Positions 43,682-53,729 of a DNA stretch of 64,000 bases are shown here, piece by piece; position 1 is the stretch's first letter, and every line of letters starts with the position of its first letter. The stretch is from Psychroserpens sp. NJDZ02 (GTDB lineage: Bacteria; Bacteroidota; Bacteroidia; Flavobacteriales; Flavobacteriaceae), in assembly GCF_004843725.1 (NCBI RefSeq), contig NZ_CP039451.1, positions 866,501-930,500 of the forward strand, in the 5' to 3' direction. Both the position numbers and the translations under genes were made by a program. The notes under the pieces were generated by a model. The model worked only from the letters and a program-made list of their open reading frames with translations. It was not told where the DNA came from and made no database searches.

Positions 43682-46219
43682 TTGAAAAATCTCCAGTTTA
43701 AAATAGTCGTCTTATTAGTTTTAACACTACTAATTAATGGCTGTGACACCGTAAAACGTGTTGCAGATAATCAGCAACTTTTAACAAAGAACACATTAAC
43801 CATAAATAACCAGAAAGTAACCAATGATACGATATCAAATCTATTGTATCAAAAACCGAATACAACAATACCACTCCCTTTTACTAGTATCCCCTTAAGG
43901 CTTTACTTTTACAATACCGCACGACCAAATATAGACTCTATTTTAAACGCAAAATATTACAGTCAGCCAGAAAAAATGAAGCAAAAATCACGCTTCTTAT
44001 CAAGGAAACAATTGATCAAACGATTGGAGTCTAAAGCCAGTTTTAATAATTGGATAAAACGTACCGGAGAAGCTCCCGTAATTGTAGATACCGTTCTTGC
44101 CAATAAATCTATTACGCGTATACAAAATTACTACAAAGCCAATGGTTGGTTTAATGCCAAAGCAGAATACAAAATCAATAAAGAAGATTATAAAAAAGCA
44201 TCTATTGACTACAATATAACGACAGGTCATGCCTATAAACTAGACACAGTTAATTCCAAAATTGGTTCGCCAGAAGTCGAAAAAATCTACAATCAATACA
44301 AAGACCAAAGTTTATTAAAATCAGGAGAACAATACCGCATCTCTAAAGTATATAGCGAAGAGGATCGTATTGTAGATCTTATGCGTGACAATGGGGTGTA
44401 TCACTTTAGTCAAGACTATGTAAGTTTTGAGGGAGATAGTATTTTGGGTAATCACAAAATAAATATTGAAACCATAATCGAAGATAGGTTAATTAGAGAG
44501 GAAGACGTTTCAAGGCGTGAAAAATTTAAAGTTTATAATGTAAAAGACGTTAATATCTATACTAACAATTCTTTTAAAGACAGAAACCTTTCTATTACAG
44601 ACACCACTACCTATGATGGTTACACTATTTATAGTGTAGGTAAACTTAAATACAAACCTAGAGCTTTAACTAATGCTGTTTTTATTACACCAAACACCAT
44701 CTTCAAAGACAACAACAGACCTTTAACGTCAAGAAAAATCAGTGATTTACGTACTTTTAAATACCCAAACATAGATTACCTAGAAAATCCTGACACGACA
44801 CTTACAGCAAACATCTACTTAACACCCTTAAATAAGTTTGAGCTAGAATTTAGTACAGAAGCATTACAAAGTAACATACAGACTATAGGCTTTTCTATAA
44901 GCCCAAGCTTACTAATTAGAAATGTATTTAACGCAGCCGAGACTTTAGAAATTTCTGGCTTTACCTCTATTGGTGCTTCCAAAGATAGCAACAATACTAA
45001 TGACGAATTTTTTGATATTAATGAATTGGGGATAAATTTTAAACTAACTATTCCTAGACTATTCTCACCCTTTAATACAGAGAAAATCATACCAAAATAC
45101 ATGTTCCCTAACACCAGTTTAACAGCTGCAACTTCTAGTCAAACAAATATTGGTTTAGACAAGCAAACCTTTACAGGATCGTTTAACTATAAATGGTACC
45201 CTGACACTATGGTTACTAATAAGCTAGACTTATTCAACATTCAGTTTGTCAAAAACTTGAATACAGCAAATTACTTTAACGTTTACACCAATTCATACGA
45301 TTCTCTAAATGACATAGCGCAAACTAGCGGCTATATTAATCCGTCAGAAGACTTAAGAATTCCAAACGGTGCTGATGCCTTTTTAAATCTAGTGGATAAC
45401 GGAACATATGACAGTGTATTATCCACAGACGACTTAGAATCAGCTAATGCTATTAACGAAAGAAAACAAAGACTAACAGAAGACAATCTTATTTTTTCCA
45501 CTAACTTTAGCTATACTAAAGATCGCAGAGATAATTTAGCTGACGAAGACTTTTCTATATTTAGTGCACGTTTAGAAGTCGCTGGCAACCTGTTTTCTGC
45601 AACCTCCAAAATACTAGGTTTAGAAAAAAACGAAGATGGTAAATACGAAATGTTTAACGTCGCGTTTTCGCAATACGTAAAAACAGAACTGAATTACATC
45701 AAGCATTGGAGTTTAGGTTACAAAAATGTTTTAGCAATACGCACCTTTTTTGGTATAGCAATACCATATGGCAACTCAACAAACATTCCTTTTACAAAAA
45801 GTTTTTTTGCAGGGGGAGCTAATGATAATCGCGCGTGGTCAGCATATAGTCTTGGCCCAGGAAGTTTAAATTCTAGCGACGAATTTAATGAAGCTAACCT
45901 TAAAGTAGCTTTAAGTGCTGAGCATCGTTTTAATCTGTTTGGACCTTTAAATGGCGCCTTCTTTGTAGACGCAGGAAATATCTGGAATGTTTTTGATGAT
46001 ATCACTCAAGAAGAAGCGACTTTCTCTGGTTTAGATTCTTTAAAAGACATTGCTGTAGGTTCAGGTTTTGGGTTACGTTATGACTTTAACTTTTTTGTCT
46101 TACGTGGAGATATTGGGTTTAAAACCTATGATCCGCAATACACATTAGGTAATCGTTGGTTTAATGATTACAACTTTTCAAACGCCGTTTATAACATCGG
46201 TATCAACTATCCTTTCTAA
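43682..46219 (+). CDS. tamL: BamA/TamA-family outer-membrane lipoprotein (TamL type)
   Basis: 845 residues from a TTG start. The lipoprotein signal KIVVLLVLTLLINGC predicts an acylated Cys. POTRA-like segments fill the first 350 residues (ITRIQNYYKANGWFNAKAEY) and an Omp85 barrel follows, ending INYPF with a C-terminal aromatic. The lid-loop region around FFAGGANDNRAW corresponds to the VRGF motif. Lipid-anchored Omp85 paralogues of this length are called TamL in Bacteroidota and work with TamB in envelope assembly. No tamB is seen beside it here. Confidence 0.85.
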   Translation: MKNLQFKIVVLLVLTLLINGCDTVKRVADNQQLLTKNTLTINNQKVTNDTISNLLYQKPNTTIPLPFTSIPLRLYFYNTARPNIDSILNAKYYSQPEKMKQKSRFLSRKQLIKRLESKASFNNWIKRTGEAPVIVDTVLANKSITRIQNYYKANGWFNAKAEYKINKEDYKKASIDYNITTGHAYKLDTVNSKIGSPEVEKIYNQYKDQSLLKSGEQYRISKVYSEEDRIVDLMRDNGVYHFSQDYVSFEGDSILGNHKINIETIIEDRLIREEDVSRREKFKVYNVKDVNIYTNNSFKDRNLSITDTTTYDGYTIYSVGKLKYKPRALTNAVFITPNTIFKDNNRPLTSRKISDLRTFKYPNIDYLENPDTTLTANIYLTPLNKFELEFSTEALQSNIQTIGFSISPSLLIRNVFNAAETLEISGFTSIGASKDSNNTNDEFFDINELGINFKLTIPRLFSPFNTEKIIPKYMFPNTSLTAATSSQTNIGLDKQTFTGSFNYKWYPDTMVTNKLDLFNIQFVKNLNTANYFNVYTNSYDSLNDIAQTSGYINPSEDLRIPNGADAFLNLVDNGTYDSVLSTDDLESANAINERKQRLTEDNLIFSTNFSYTKDRRDNLADEDFSIFSARLEVAGNLFSATSKILGLEKNEDGKYEMFNVAFSQYVKTELNYIKHWSLGYKNVLAIRTFFGIAIPYGNSTNIPFTKSFFAGGANDNRAWSAYSLGPGSLNSSDEFNEANLKVALSAEHRFNLFGPLNGAFFVDAGNIWNVFDDITQEEATFSGLDSLKDIAVGSGFGLRYDFNFFVLRGDIGFKTYDPQYTLGNRWFNDYNFSNAVYNIGINYPF

Positions 46220-46293
46220 TAAAAACAAGCATTTTAGCTAAAACGTTTGCGTTGTTTTATCTGTAAAACTTCACAAAATTTAGCATTTTTTAG

Positions 46294-46301
46294 TACTTTT
46301 G
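46294..46301 (+). promoter_or_regulatory. -7 box of fructose-bisphosphate aldolase
   Basis: TACTTTTG, perfect TAnnTTTG, 31 bases before the ATG. No good -33 TTG. Confidence 0.5.
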
Positions 46302-46332
46302 AACTTATACAAAATCATCTAAAAAAAATAAA

Positions 46333-47400
46333 ATGGCTCATAATATCAAACCAGGAGTTGCTACAGGAAAAGAAGTTCAAGCAATTTTTAAATTAGCAAA
46401 AGAAAAAGGTTTTGCATTACCAGCAGTTAACGTTATTGGATCTAACACAATTAATGGTGTTTTAGAAACAGCAGCAGCTTTAAATGCTCCAGTAATCATT
46501 CAGTTTTCAAATGGAGGCGCACAGTTTAACGCTGGAAAAGGTTTAAGTAACGACGGACAAAAAGCAGCAATTGCAGGAAGTATTGCAGGAGCTAAACATA
46601 TCCATTTAATGTCCGAAGCTTACGGTGTACCAGTAATTTTGCACACGGACCATTGCGCTAAAAAATTATTACCATGGATTGACGGTTTGCTAGATGCTAG
46701 TGAGCAACATTTTAAAGACACAGGAAAACCATTATACAGCTCACATATGATTGATTTAAGTGAAGAGCCACTTGAAGAAAACATAGAAATTTGTAAAACA
46801 TACCTTACTAGAATGAGTAAAATGGGTATGACCTTAGAAATCGAATTAGGTATTACAGGAGGAGAAGAAGATGGTGTAGATAATAGTGATGTTGACGAAT
46901 CTAAACTTTATACACAACCTGAAGAAGTTTCTTATGCGTATGAGGAGTTAATTAAAATTAGTGATCAATTTACTATTGCAGCTGCCTTCGGAAACGTCCA
47001 TGGTGTATACAAGCCAGGAAATGTAAAGTTAACGCCGAAAATTTTGAAAAATTCTCAAGAGTTTTTATCAAAAAAGCACAACTTACCACACAATCATATT
47101 GATTTTGTATTCCATGGTGGATCAGGTTCTACGGAAGCAGAAATCCAAGAAGCTATCGGTTACGGCGTCATAAAAATGAATATTGATACAGACATGCAAT
47201 ATGCATTTATGGAAGGTGTAAGAGATTACATGGCTGAAAAGACAGACTATTTACAATCACAAATTGGTAGTCCAGACGGGCCAGAATCTCCAAACAAAAA
47301 ATATTACGACCCAAGAAAATGGTTACGAGAAGGAGAAGTTACCTTTGTAGAGCGTCTTAAAAAAGCATTCGAAGACCTTAACAACGTTAATACATTATAA
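46333..47400 (+). CDS. fbaA: Class II fructose-bisphosphate aldolase
   Basis: 355 residues. Zinc-dependent aldolase of glycolysis and gluconeogenesis. VILHTDHCAKKLLPWID carries the catalytic Asp and zinc His, LEIELGITGGEEDGVDN the activating Glu, and FVFHGGSGSTEAEI another zinc His and the phosphate site. The length fits the long class IIA (E. coli FbaA-like). Monocistronic with its own terminator. Confidence 0.95.
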   Translation: MAHNIKPGVATGKEVQAIFKLAKEKGFALPAVNVIGSNTINGVLETAAALNAPVIIQFSNGGAQFNAGKGLSNDGQKAAIAGSIAGAKHIHLMSEAYGVPVILHTDHCAKKLLPWIDGLLDASEQHFKDTGKPLYSSHMIDLSEEPLEENIEICKTYLTRMSKMGMTLEIELGITGGEEDGVDNSDVDESKLYTQPEEVSYAYEELIKISDQFTIAAAFGNVHGVYKPGNVKLTPKILKNSQEFLSKKHNLPHNHIDFVFHGGSGSTEAEIQEAIGYGVIKMNIDTDMQYAFMEGVRDYMAEKTDYLQSQIGSPDGPESPNKKYYDPRKWLREGEVTFVERLKKAFEDLNNVNTL

Positions 47401-47410
47401 AATAATTTTG

Positions 47411-47498
47411 GCGTTACCCAAGGGTCGGGCTCTCACAAGTAGCAATCACAGATGTGCTCCAACAATTGCTCCATCCCTAACGCAAACCAAGGTTATTT
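47411..47498. repeat. Dispersed repeat element, second copy of the TCGGGCT...CCCTAACGC family
   Basis: GCGTTACCCAAGGGTCGGGC, TCTCAC, then AGCAATCACAGATGTGCTCC, CAATTGCTCC and ATCCCTAACGCAAACC. The ends match the element at 18535-18705 and the ends themselves are complementary in part (GCGTTA/TAACGC), with an AGCAAT/ATTGCT hairpin inside. The 316-base gap between fbaA and accD holds this and a terminator, and no gene. Confidence 0.6.
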
Positions 47499-47510
47499 CT
47501 TAAAATAAAA

Positions 47511-47557
47511 ATTCCGTTTAAACTGACTAGCATCAGGACTTAAACGGAATTTTTTCT
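47511..47557 (+). terminator. Terminator after fbaA
   Basis: ATTCCGTTTAA (47511-47521) / TTAAACGGAAT (47540-47550), 11-bp perfect stem with an 18-base loop, then six T. It lies beyond the dispersed repeat. Confidence 0.85.
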
Positions 47558-47716
47558 TATTTAAACGACATCAACAAACAGATAGCGACCACTATTTTTG
47601 AGTTTGATTAATAAAAACTGTAATTTTACGCGCTTGTTTAAAGCAAACTAATAACTAACAAAAACATAGATTTTTAGAATATATCTAAAATCTTAATCCC
47701 AAAATAGTAAATCAAT

Positions 47717-48574
47717 ATGGCTTGGTTTAAAAGAAAAGAAAAAGGTATTACTACCGAAACTGCAGAGAAAAAAGACATCCCGAAAGGTTTGTGGTACAAA
47801 TCTCCAACCGGAAAGATAGTAGACTCTAAAGAACTTGAAAAAAACTTTTACGTAAGTCCTGAAGATGGTTACCACGTAAGAATTGGAAGTAAAGAATACT
47901 TTGGAATATTATTTGACGACAATAAATTTAAAGAGTTAGATGAAAATTTAACCTCTAAAGATCCTTTAAAATTTGAGGATACTAAAAAATACCCAGACCG
48001 CTTAAAAGCAGCTGAAGAAAAAACAAACCTTAAAGATGCTGTACGTTGTGCCGTTGGAAAATCAAAAGGTAAAGACTTAGTCATTGCTTGTATGGACTTT
48101 GCCTTTATTGGTGGTTCTATGGGTAGTGTTGTGGGAGAAAAAATTGCGCGTGCTGCAGAATATTCATTAAAAAAGAAATTACCTTTAATGATTATATCTA
48201 AATCAGGAGGTGCTCGTATGATGGAAGCGGCATTATCTTTAATGCAATTAGCAAAAACCTCAGCAAGATTAGGACAACTAGCAGACGCTGGTATTCCTTA
48301 CATCTCTTTATGTACAGATCCAACAACAGGAGGTACAACAGCTTCTTTTGCAATGCTTGGAGATATAACCATTGCAGAACCTGGTGCATTAATAGGATTT
48401 GCAGGACCACGTGTAGTACGTGATACTACAGGACAAGAATTACCAGAAGGTTTTCAAACCTCAGAATTTTTGTTAGAACATGGTTTCTTAGATTTTATTA
48501 CTCACCGTAAAGAACTAAAAAACAAAGTCAACTTATATATAGACCTGATAACTAATCAGCCTCTAAGAGCATAA
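47717..48574 (+). CDS. accD: Acetyl-CoA carboxylase carboxyltransferase beta subunit, zinc ribbon lost
   Basis: 285 residues. Transfers carboxyl from biotin to acetyl-CoA with AccA, giving malonyl-CoA. The crotonase-type core has [47 protein letters not shown] and GFAGPRVV. The N-terminal zinc ribbon of E. coli AccD is recognisable in outline ([26 protein letters not shown]), but all four cysteines are replaced; the first Cys appears only after residue 100. This loss seems general in flavobacterial AccD. Confidence 0.95.
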   Translation: MAWFKRKEKGITTETAEKKDIPKGLWYKSPTGKIVDSKELEKNFYVSPEDGYHVRIGSKEYFGILFDDNKFKELDENLTSKDPLKFEDTKKYPDRLKAAEEKTNLKDAVRCAVGKSKGKDLVIACMDFAFIGGSMGSVVGEKIARAAEYSLKKKLPLMIISKSGGARMMEAALSLMQLAKTSARLGQLADAGIPYISLCTDPTTGGTTASFAMLGDITIAEPGALIGFAGPRVVRDTTGQELPEGFQTSEFLLEHGFLDFITHRKELKNKVNLYIDLITNQPLRA

Positions 48575-48597
48575 GCGCTTTAAAATAATTGAATATC

Positions 48598-48634
48598 AAA
48601 CCTCACGAATTTTAAAACTCGTGAGGTTTTTTTA
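48598..48634. terminator. Bidirectional terminator between accD and the deformylase gene
   Basis: AAACCTCACGA (48598-48608) / TCGTGAGGTTT (48619-48629), 11 bp, followed by a T tract. Confidence 0.9.
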
Positions 48635-48639
48635 TGGCA

Positions 48640-49263
48640 TCAATTAGCATCCTTGATTTCTTCTTCTAAATGATCCAAATATAGGATACCATATAAATGA
48701 TCTATTTCATGTTGAAAAATCACAGCTGTAAAATCCGTAATAACTTCGGTTACATGTTGTCCTTCCATAGTATCATACGTGATAGTAATCTCTTTAGATC
48801 TTGTATTAACAATATCTGTTCGATCCGGTATTGACAAACAGCCTTCCCTTCTGGTTTGCTTTGTTTGAGAATAGTTAACAATTTTAGGATTTAAATAGAC
48901 TTCAAAAGGTACTTGATCTTTATCAAAACGCTGTAGCCAAATAATATTTTTCAGTATACCAACTTGCGGAGCAGCAATACCAACCCCCATAGATAGACTG
49001 TCTCTAACCGTAGCAAAAAGGCGTTCCGTAAAATGTTTCAAAACTTTATTATTAGGATCAGGCTTTATGTAAGCACTCTGCGTTCTTAATAGAATAGAAT
49101 CTTTCGTATTATTTATTTTAAATACACGCATAGGTTTTGATCCGCTACTACTCATAATCTTACTAATCTGTTGATCAGAAAAACTTTTAGATATAACCTT
49201 TTTACGACTCCCACAGCTGGCAAAAAGCAGTATAAATACCATTAGATGAATACATTTTTTCAT
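48640..49263 (-). CDS. def: Peptide deformylase with a lipoprotein signal peptide
   Basis: 207 residues. The catalytic core has all three deformylase motifs: GVGIAAPQVG, EGCLSIPD (metal Cys) and QHEIDHLYG (HExxH). Unlike standard PDF, which acts in the cytoplasm on nascent chains, it begins MKKCIHLMVFILLFASC, a lipoprotein signal with Cys17, followed by a linker of about 50 residues. It is therefore probably exported and anchored, and its substrate is then unclear. A second, cytoplasmic PDF is expected elsewhere in the genome. Confidence 0.85.
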   Translation of the reverse strand: MKKCIHLMVFILLFASCGSRKKVISKSFSDQQISKIMSSSGSKPMRVFKINNTKDSILLRTQSAYIKPDPNNKVLKHFTERLFATVRDSLSMGVGIAAPQVGILKNIIWLQRFDKDQVPFEVYLNPKIVNYSQTKQTRREGCLSIPDRTDIVNTRSKEITITYDTMEGQHVTEVITDFTAVIFQHEIDHLYGILYLDHLEEEIKDAN

Positions 49264-49320
49264 TTTAAAAAAGAGATTTTATAATTTAAAGTAATTTACA
49301 TCTTTTATATACTATTCCTA

Positions 49321-49353
49321 TTGTTTACTATTCAATAAAAATAACTATATTTG
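49321..49353 (+). promoter_or_regulatory. Promoter of rpsO
   Basis: TTG (49321-49323), 22-base spacer, TATATTTG (49346-49353): both elements match the Bacteroidota consensus, 54 bases before the ATG. The leader contains AAAGATAAGCTTTC, a small hairpin. Confidence 0.75.
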
Positions 49354-49407
49354 CACCTCGAAAGATAAGCTTTCGGTTACATAACAATCATTTACAACAA
49401 TATTAGA

Positions 49408-49677
49408 ATGTATTTAACAAAAGAAGCAAAAGCTGAACTTTTTGCAAAACACGGTAAAGACGCTAAGAATACTGGATCTGCAGAAGGTCAAATAGCATTA
49501 TTCACAGCAAGAATAGCACACTTAACAGAGCACTTAAAGAAAAATCGTAAAGATTATAACACTGAGCGTTCTTTAGTAATGTTAGTAGGAAAAAGAAGAA
49601 GCTTACTAGATTACTTAATAAAGAAAGATGTCTTAAGATATCGTGCAATAGTAAAAGAATTAGGATTAAGAAAATAA
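49408..49677 (+). CDS. rpsO: Ribosomal protein S15
   Basis: 89 residues, the full usual length. NTGSAEGQIALFTARIAHLT, HLKKNRKDYNTERSLVMLVG and KRRSLLDYL match S15, which binds the 16S central domain. It precedes pnp, the order conserved across most bacteria, with a terminator between the two. Confidence 0.97.
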   Translation: MYLTKEAKAELFAKHGKDAKNTGSAEGQIALFTARIAHLTEHLKKNRKDYNTERSLVMLVGKRRSLLDYLIKKDVLRYRAIVKELGLRK

Positions 49678-49690
49678 TCTCAATACAAAG

Positions 49691-49716
49691 ACCACGCCTA
49701 ACAGCGTGGTTTTTTG
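49691..49716 (+). terminator. Terminator between rpsO and pnp
   Basis: ACCACGC (49691-49697) / GCGTGGT (49704-49710), 7-bp GC-rich stem and six T. Partial read-through into pnp is likely. Confidence 0.85.
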
Positions 49717-49770
49717 GTATAAACTAACTCGTTTTGGAAGAGTCTAAACTCCAATATTGATTAAGCAGAT

Positions 49771-49853
49771 CCTGAAATATATTCAGGGTAAACAGTTTTT
49801 CATTGGTCATCACAACTACTACTACCACACAACACAACACAACGACCATTGTT
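49771..49853 (+). promoter_or_regulatory. Structured leader of pnp
   Basis: Two possible stems before the pnp start: CCTGAA/TTCAGG (49771-49787), then a longer one in which AAACAG...TTGGTC (from about 49789) pairs imperfectly with GACCATTGTTT (49844-49854) around an unpaired A/C-rich loop of ACAACA-type repeats. A 5' stem is the known site of RNase III-linked autocontrol of pnp in E. coli; a similar role here is inference. Confidence 0.35.
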
Positions 49854-49873
49854 TAATTAGAATTGAAAAATTT

Positions 49874-52117
49874 ATGATTCCAAAAGTTTTTAAAGAGGTC
49901 ATAGACCTAGGAGACGGTAGAGAAATTACTATCGAAACCGGAAAATTAGCAAAACAGGCGCATGGTTCTGTTGTTGTTACATCAGGAAAATGTATGATGT
50001 TATGTACCGTAGTTTCTAACTACGAGCAAAAAGATCTTAATTTTTTACCTTTAACGGTAGATTATAGAGAGAAATTTGCAGCTGCAGGACGTTATCCAGG
50101 TGGTTTCTTCAAAAGAGAAGCAAGACCAAGTGATGGTGAAGTATTAACGATGCGTTTAGTGGATCGTGTTTTACGTCCATTATTCCCAAAAGATTATCAC
50201 TCTGAAACACAAGTGATGATACAGTTAATGTCTCATGACGAAAATGTTATGCCAGACGCTATGGCAGGATTAGCAGCATCAGCAGCAATTCAATTATCAG
50301 ATTTCCCTTTTGAATGTGCTATCTCTGAAGCTAGAGTTGGACGTGTAAACGGAGAATTTGTAATCAACCCAACTAGAGCTCAATTAGCAGAGTCTGACAT
50401 CGATATGATGATTGGAGCTTCAGCTGATTCGGTAATGATGGTTGAAGGTGAAATGGATGAAATTTCTGAAGACGAAATGGCTGACGCTATTAAGTTTGCT
50501 CACGAAGCGATTAAAGTACAATGTGCTGCTCAGTTAAGATTAGCTGAAGCCTTTGGAAAAAAAGCTGTTCGTGAATATGAAGCTGAAAGAACAGATGAAG
50601 ATTTAGAGAAAAAAGTACATGATATGGCATACGATAAAGTATATGCTATAGCAAAAGCTGGATCTTCTAAACATGAAAGAACGGCGGCATTTCAACAAAT
50701 AAAAGAAGATATTAAAGCTACTTTTTCTGAAGAAGAATTAGCAGATTATGGTGGTTTAGTTTCCGACTACTACCGTAAAGCTGAAAAAGCAGCAATTAGA
50801 AACTTAACTTTAGATGAAGGTTTACGTTTAGATGGTCGTAAGACTGACGAAATCAGACCAATCTGGTGTGAGGTAGATTACTTACCATCAACACACGGAT
50901 CCTCTATTTTTACTCGTGGAGAAACTCAAGCACTAGCTACAGTTACTTTAGGAACCTCTAGAGATGCAAACAAAATAGACATGCCCTCTTACGAAGGTGA
51001 GGAAAATTTCTATTTACATTACAACTTCCCTCCTTTTTGTACAGGTGAAGCTAGACCAATTCGTGGAACCTCTCGTAGAGAAGTTGGACATGGTAATTTA
51101 GCACAACGTGGGTTAAAAGGAATGATTCCTGCAGACTGTCCTTACACAGTACGTGTAGTGTCGGAAGTATTAGAATCTAACGGATCGTCATCTATGGCAA
51201 CTGTTTGTGCTGGTACTATGGCATTAATGGATGCAGGTGTACAAATGATAAGACCTGTTTCAGGTATTGCAATGGGATTAATTTCTGATGCAGAAACTGG
51301 AAAATACGCTGTATTATCTGATATTTTAGGTGATGAAGATCACTTAGGAGATATGGACTTTAAAGTAACAGGTACTTCAGAAGGTATTACTGCTTGCCAA
51401 ATGGATATTAAAGTAAAAGGATTAAGCTACGAGATTTTAGTGAATGCATTAAAACAAGCTCGTAATGGTCGTTTACATATCTTAGGTAAACTAACAGATA
51501 CAATTGATACACCTAATGCTGAAGTTAAAGAACACGCACCAACTATGGTTACAAGACGTGTCCCTAACGAATTTATTGGTGCTTTAATTGGACCTGGAGG
51601 AAAAGTAATCCAAGAGATGCAAAAAGAAACTGAGACGACTATCGTTATTAACGAAGATCCAGTAACTGAAGAAGGTATTGTAGAAATTTTAGGTATAGGT
51701 AGCGCAGGTATTGATGCTGTAATGGCAAAAATAGATGCTATCTTATTTAAGCCAAAAGTAGGTAACACTTACCAAGTAAAAGTAATCAAAATGTTAGATT
51801 TTGGTGCAGTTGTAGAATACATTGATGCTCCAGGAAACGAAGTATTACTTCACGTAAGTGAATTAGCTTGGGAACGTACAGAAAATGTATCTGACGTTGT
51901 TAACATGGGTGACATTTTTGATGTGAAGTATTTTGGATTAGACCCAAGAACGCGCAAAGAAAAAGTCTCTAGAAAAGCAATCTTACCAAAACCTGAAGGT
52001 TATGTAGCTCGACCACCAAGAGATGACAAACGTTCTGGTGGACGTGATAATCGTGGTTCTCGTGACAACAAAGGTCGTGATGATAGAAAACCAAGAGAAG
52101 AGAAAAAAGAAGATTAA
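49874..52117 (+). CDS. pnp: Polyribonucleotide nucleotidyltransferase (PNPase)
   Basis: 747 residues from the ATG at 49874 ([13 protein letters not shown]); the frame is open upstream to 49757, but those 39 residues are not family sequence. Two RNase PH domains ([17 protein letters not shown], then [20 protein letters not shown]) are joined by a helical linker and followed by KH ([20 protein letters not shown]), S1 ([20 protein letters not shown]) and a basic RGG/RD-rich tail. Degrades RNA 3' to 5' with phosphate. Its 3' end recurs as decayed copies at 53730-54029 and 57343-57360. Confidence 0.96.
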   Translation: MIPKVFKEVIDLGDGREITIETGKLAKQAHGSVVVTSGKCMMLCTVVSNYEQKDLNFLPLTVDYREKFAAAGRYPGGFFKREARPSDGEVLTMRLVDRVLRPLFPKDYHSETQVMIQLMSHDENVMPDAMAGLAASAAIQLSDFPFECAISEARVGRVNGEFVINPTRAQLAESDIDMMIGASADSVMMVEGEMDEISEDEMADAIKFAHEAIKVQCAAQLRLAEAFGKKAVREYEAERTDEDLEKKVHDMAYDKVYAIAKAGSSKHERTAAFQQIKEDIKATFSEEELADYGGLVSDYYRKAEKAAIRNLTLDEGLRLDGRKTDEIRPIWCEVDYLPSTHGSSIFTRGETQALATVTLGTSRDANKIDMPSYEGEENFYLHYNFPPFCTGEARPIRGTSRREVGHGNLAQRGLKGMIPADCPYTVRVVSEVLESNGSSSMATVCAGTMALMDAGVQMIRPVSGIAMGLISDAETGKYAVLSDILGDEDHLGDMDFKVTGTSEGITACQMDIKVKGLSYEILVNALKQARNGRLHILGKLTDTIDTPNAEVKEHAPTMVTRRVPNEFIGALIGPGGKVIQEMQKETETTIVINEDPVTEEGIVEILGIGSAGIDAVMAKIDAILFKPKVGNTYQVKVIKMLDFGAVVEYIDAPGNEVLLHVSELAWERTENVSDVVNMGDIFDVKYFGLDPRTRKEKVSRKAILPKPEGYVARPPRDDKRSGGRDNRGSRDNKGRDDRKPREEKKED

Positions 52118-52316
52118 TTCTTTTTAAACTTTATATATTAAAAAGCCCAACAATACTGTTGGGCTTTTTTTTATGCATAATTTGTTCTCATGTACTTTAA
52201 CACTTGAGGATCGCAACAAAACACATACTTCTATTTTTTTTTAAAACTATTAACCGATATCTTAACTTAGTTGTAATTGTAATATTACTCTAATCTATAT
52301 GTGCAAAATTAATGGC
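52105..52316. repeat. Copy A of the pnp-end/spacer duplication
   Basis: From the last pnp codons (AAAAAAGAAGATTAATTC) through TTTTTAAACTTTATA, the terminator and about 150 bases of spacer to AATGGCT. It aligns base for base with gaps to 57343-57569. The rest of the 483-base gap (52317-52600) shows no gene; AATGGCT at its edge matches the start codon context of the glycosyltransferase that follows copy B. Confidence 0.75.
52142..52173 (+). terminator. Terminator of pnp
   Basis: AGCCCAACA (52144-52152) / TGTTGGGCT (52157-52165), 4-base loop, followed by nine or ten T. Confidence 0.92.
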
Positions 52317-52600
52317 TTATATTATAATTTTAACTTGAGTAAAAGACACCTAATTGCAACGGTTAACAATAACTTTTATAATTACAGAAGAAACCTAAAA
52401 AAAGCCCAGTCGTTTTAAATGATCTCATAAACTATTACCAAAGCTTACAAATATGACTTAATTATGCCTTGAAAAATAAAAAACATGAACATAAAAAAAC
52501 GGACTAATTAAAACAGACTTGTGATTATACTTATTTATAATCGATGATCTGTGTTAATTAACCCGTCTTTAAATCTTAAAAATCAGATAATAATAAAAAA

Positions 52601-53599
52601 CTACTCTGCCATATAATCTACAGAAAAGTGTCTTGAATCCACTTTATTACTTTCTAGTTTTTGCTTTAGATTTTTTGCTATCCTAATAAAGTATCTACCA
52701 TCAGCTTTATCATAATCGTTATCTATAATTTTTTGACCATATGCCTCACACTTTTCTGGTTGATCTAAATAATAGTAAATATTAGCTAAATTATAATAAC
52801 TAGCATACCTCACTTTTCTTAATTTCTTTTTCTTGCCTTGGTACTTTTCAACTACATTTTCAAAATAAGTAATAACAGGTTCTAATTCTTTTTCCAATTC
52901 ATCAATTGGTTGATCATACTTCATGTTATCTATAATAACTTTTAATTTATCAAAATTAATATGATGATTTTCAAATTCAGGATGCTTTTTAGATCCTAAA
53001 ATCCAGAAAAATTCATATTTATTAATTGTAGGAACAAACCCAAAAGTTGCATTTAAATAAGCTTTAGCATTATTAACAATAATACTCTTATGACTTGCAT
53101 TTTGTTTATTTCTTAAATTGTCTTTATTATTATTATAATAGTCTCTTGCCTTATTATAAGTAGAATAGTCACTACTTTTATAAGCTTTTTTCTCGCTATA
53201 ATTCTGAGTTTTAGAACCACCTGAAACAGAATTATTAATAATTAATGTACCTGTAGATGTATAGTTTGCAGTTGCAGCATAAGTATATGTCGTAGAAGTA
53301 ACATTACCTTCTTTATCTTTTTTCTCATGCTTTTCTTTATTAATGTTTACGTCTTCTACTTGTGTACCATGATAATCAAAATCAACAGTTAAAACAGCTT
53401 CTTCTGACTGTCTTTTATAACCAGAGATTGTAAGTGCTGACGAATTTGAAGAATAGGTCCGATTTTCTTTTTCAAGAATAGGATGAGAAGGTAATTTAAC
53501 ATAAGATACTTGTACTTTTTCTCTATCCAAATTAGCACTCTGTGCTATACCTAAAATAGAGAATAACCATACTACAGGCAGCAAAAAATAATATTTCAT
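52601..53599 (-). CDS. Secreted protein of unknown function
   Basis: 332 residues with a Sec signal peptide (KYYFLLPVVWLFSILGIAQS). Residues about 30-170 are Ser/Thr/Asn/Tyr-rich with strand-like repeats (TYTYAATANYTSTGTLIINN). The C-terminal half is helical, with a TPR-like portion (YASYYNLANIYYYLDQPEKC, then EAYGQKII). No family is recognised. It lies alone, antisense to pnp and proC, between decayed pnp copies, so it is part of the accessory insertion. It is probably periplasmic or surface exposed. Confidence 0.65.
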   Translation of the reverse strand: MKYYFLLPVVWLFSILGIAQSANLDREKVQVSYVKLPSHPILEKENRTYSSNSSALTISGYKRQSEEAVLTVDFDYHGTQVEDVNINKEKHEKKDKEGNVTSTTYTYAATANYTSTGTLIINNSVSGGSKTQNYSEKKAYKSSDYSTYNKARDYYNNNKDNLRNKQNASHKSIIVNNAKAYLNATFGFVPTINKYEFFWILGSKKHPEFENHHINFDKLKVIIDNMKYDQPIDELEKELEPVITYFENVVEKYQGKKKKLRKVRYASYYNLANIYYYLDQPEKCEAYGQKIIDNDYDKADGRYFIRIAKNLKQKLESNKVDSRHFSVDYMAE

Positions 53600-53729
53600 A
53601 ATATAAAAGATGGGGTTTATTTAATGTAAAATAAGTTTATTGCCGCAAAATATGAAAAATATATCCTTTTGCCAATAAAACTGATTACTTGATAAAAAAA
53701 AGAATATTAACTATTCTATAACACACTTA

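Noticed and set aside
49757..49873. Longer PNPase with 39 extra N-terminal residues
   Set aside because: The extra sequence (His/Tyr/Asn-rich) is not PNPase-like; MIPKVFKEV at 49874 is the normal start.
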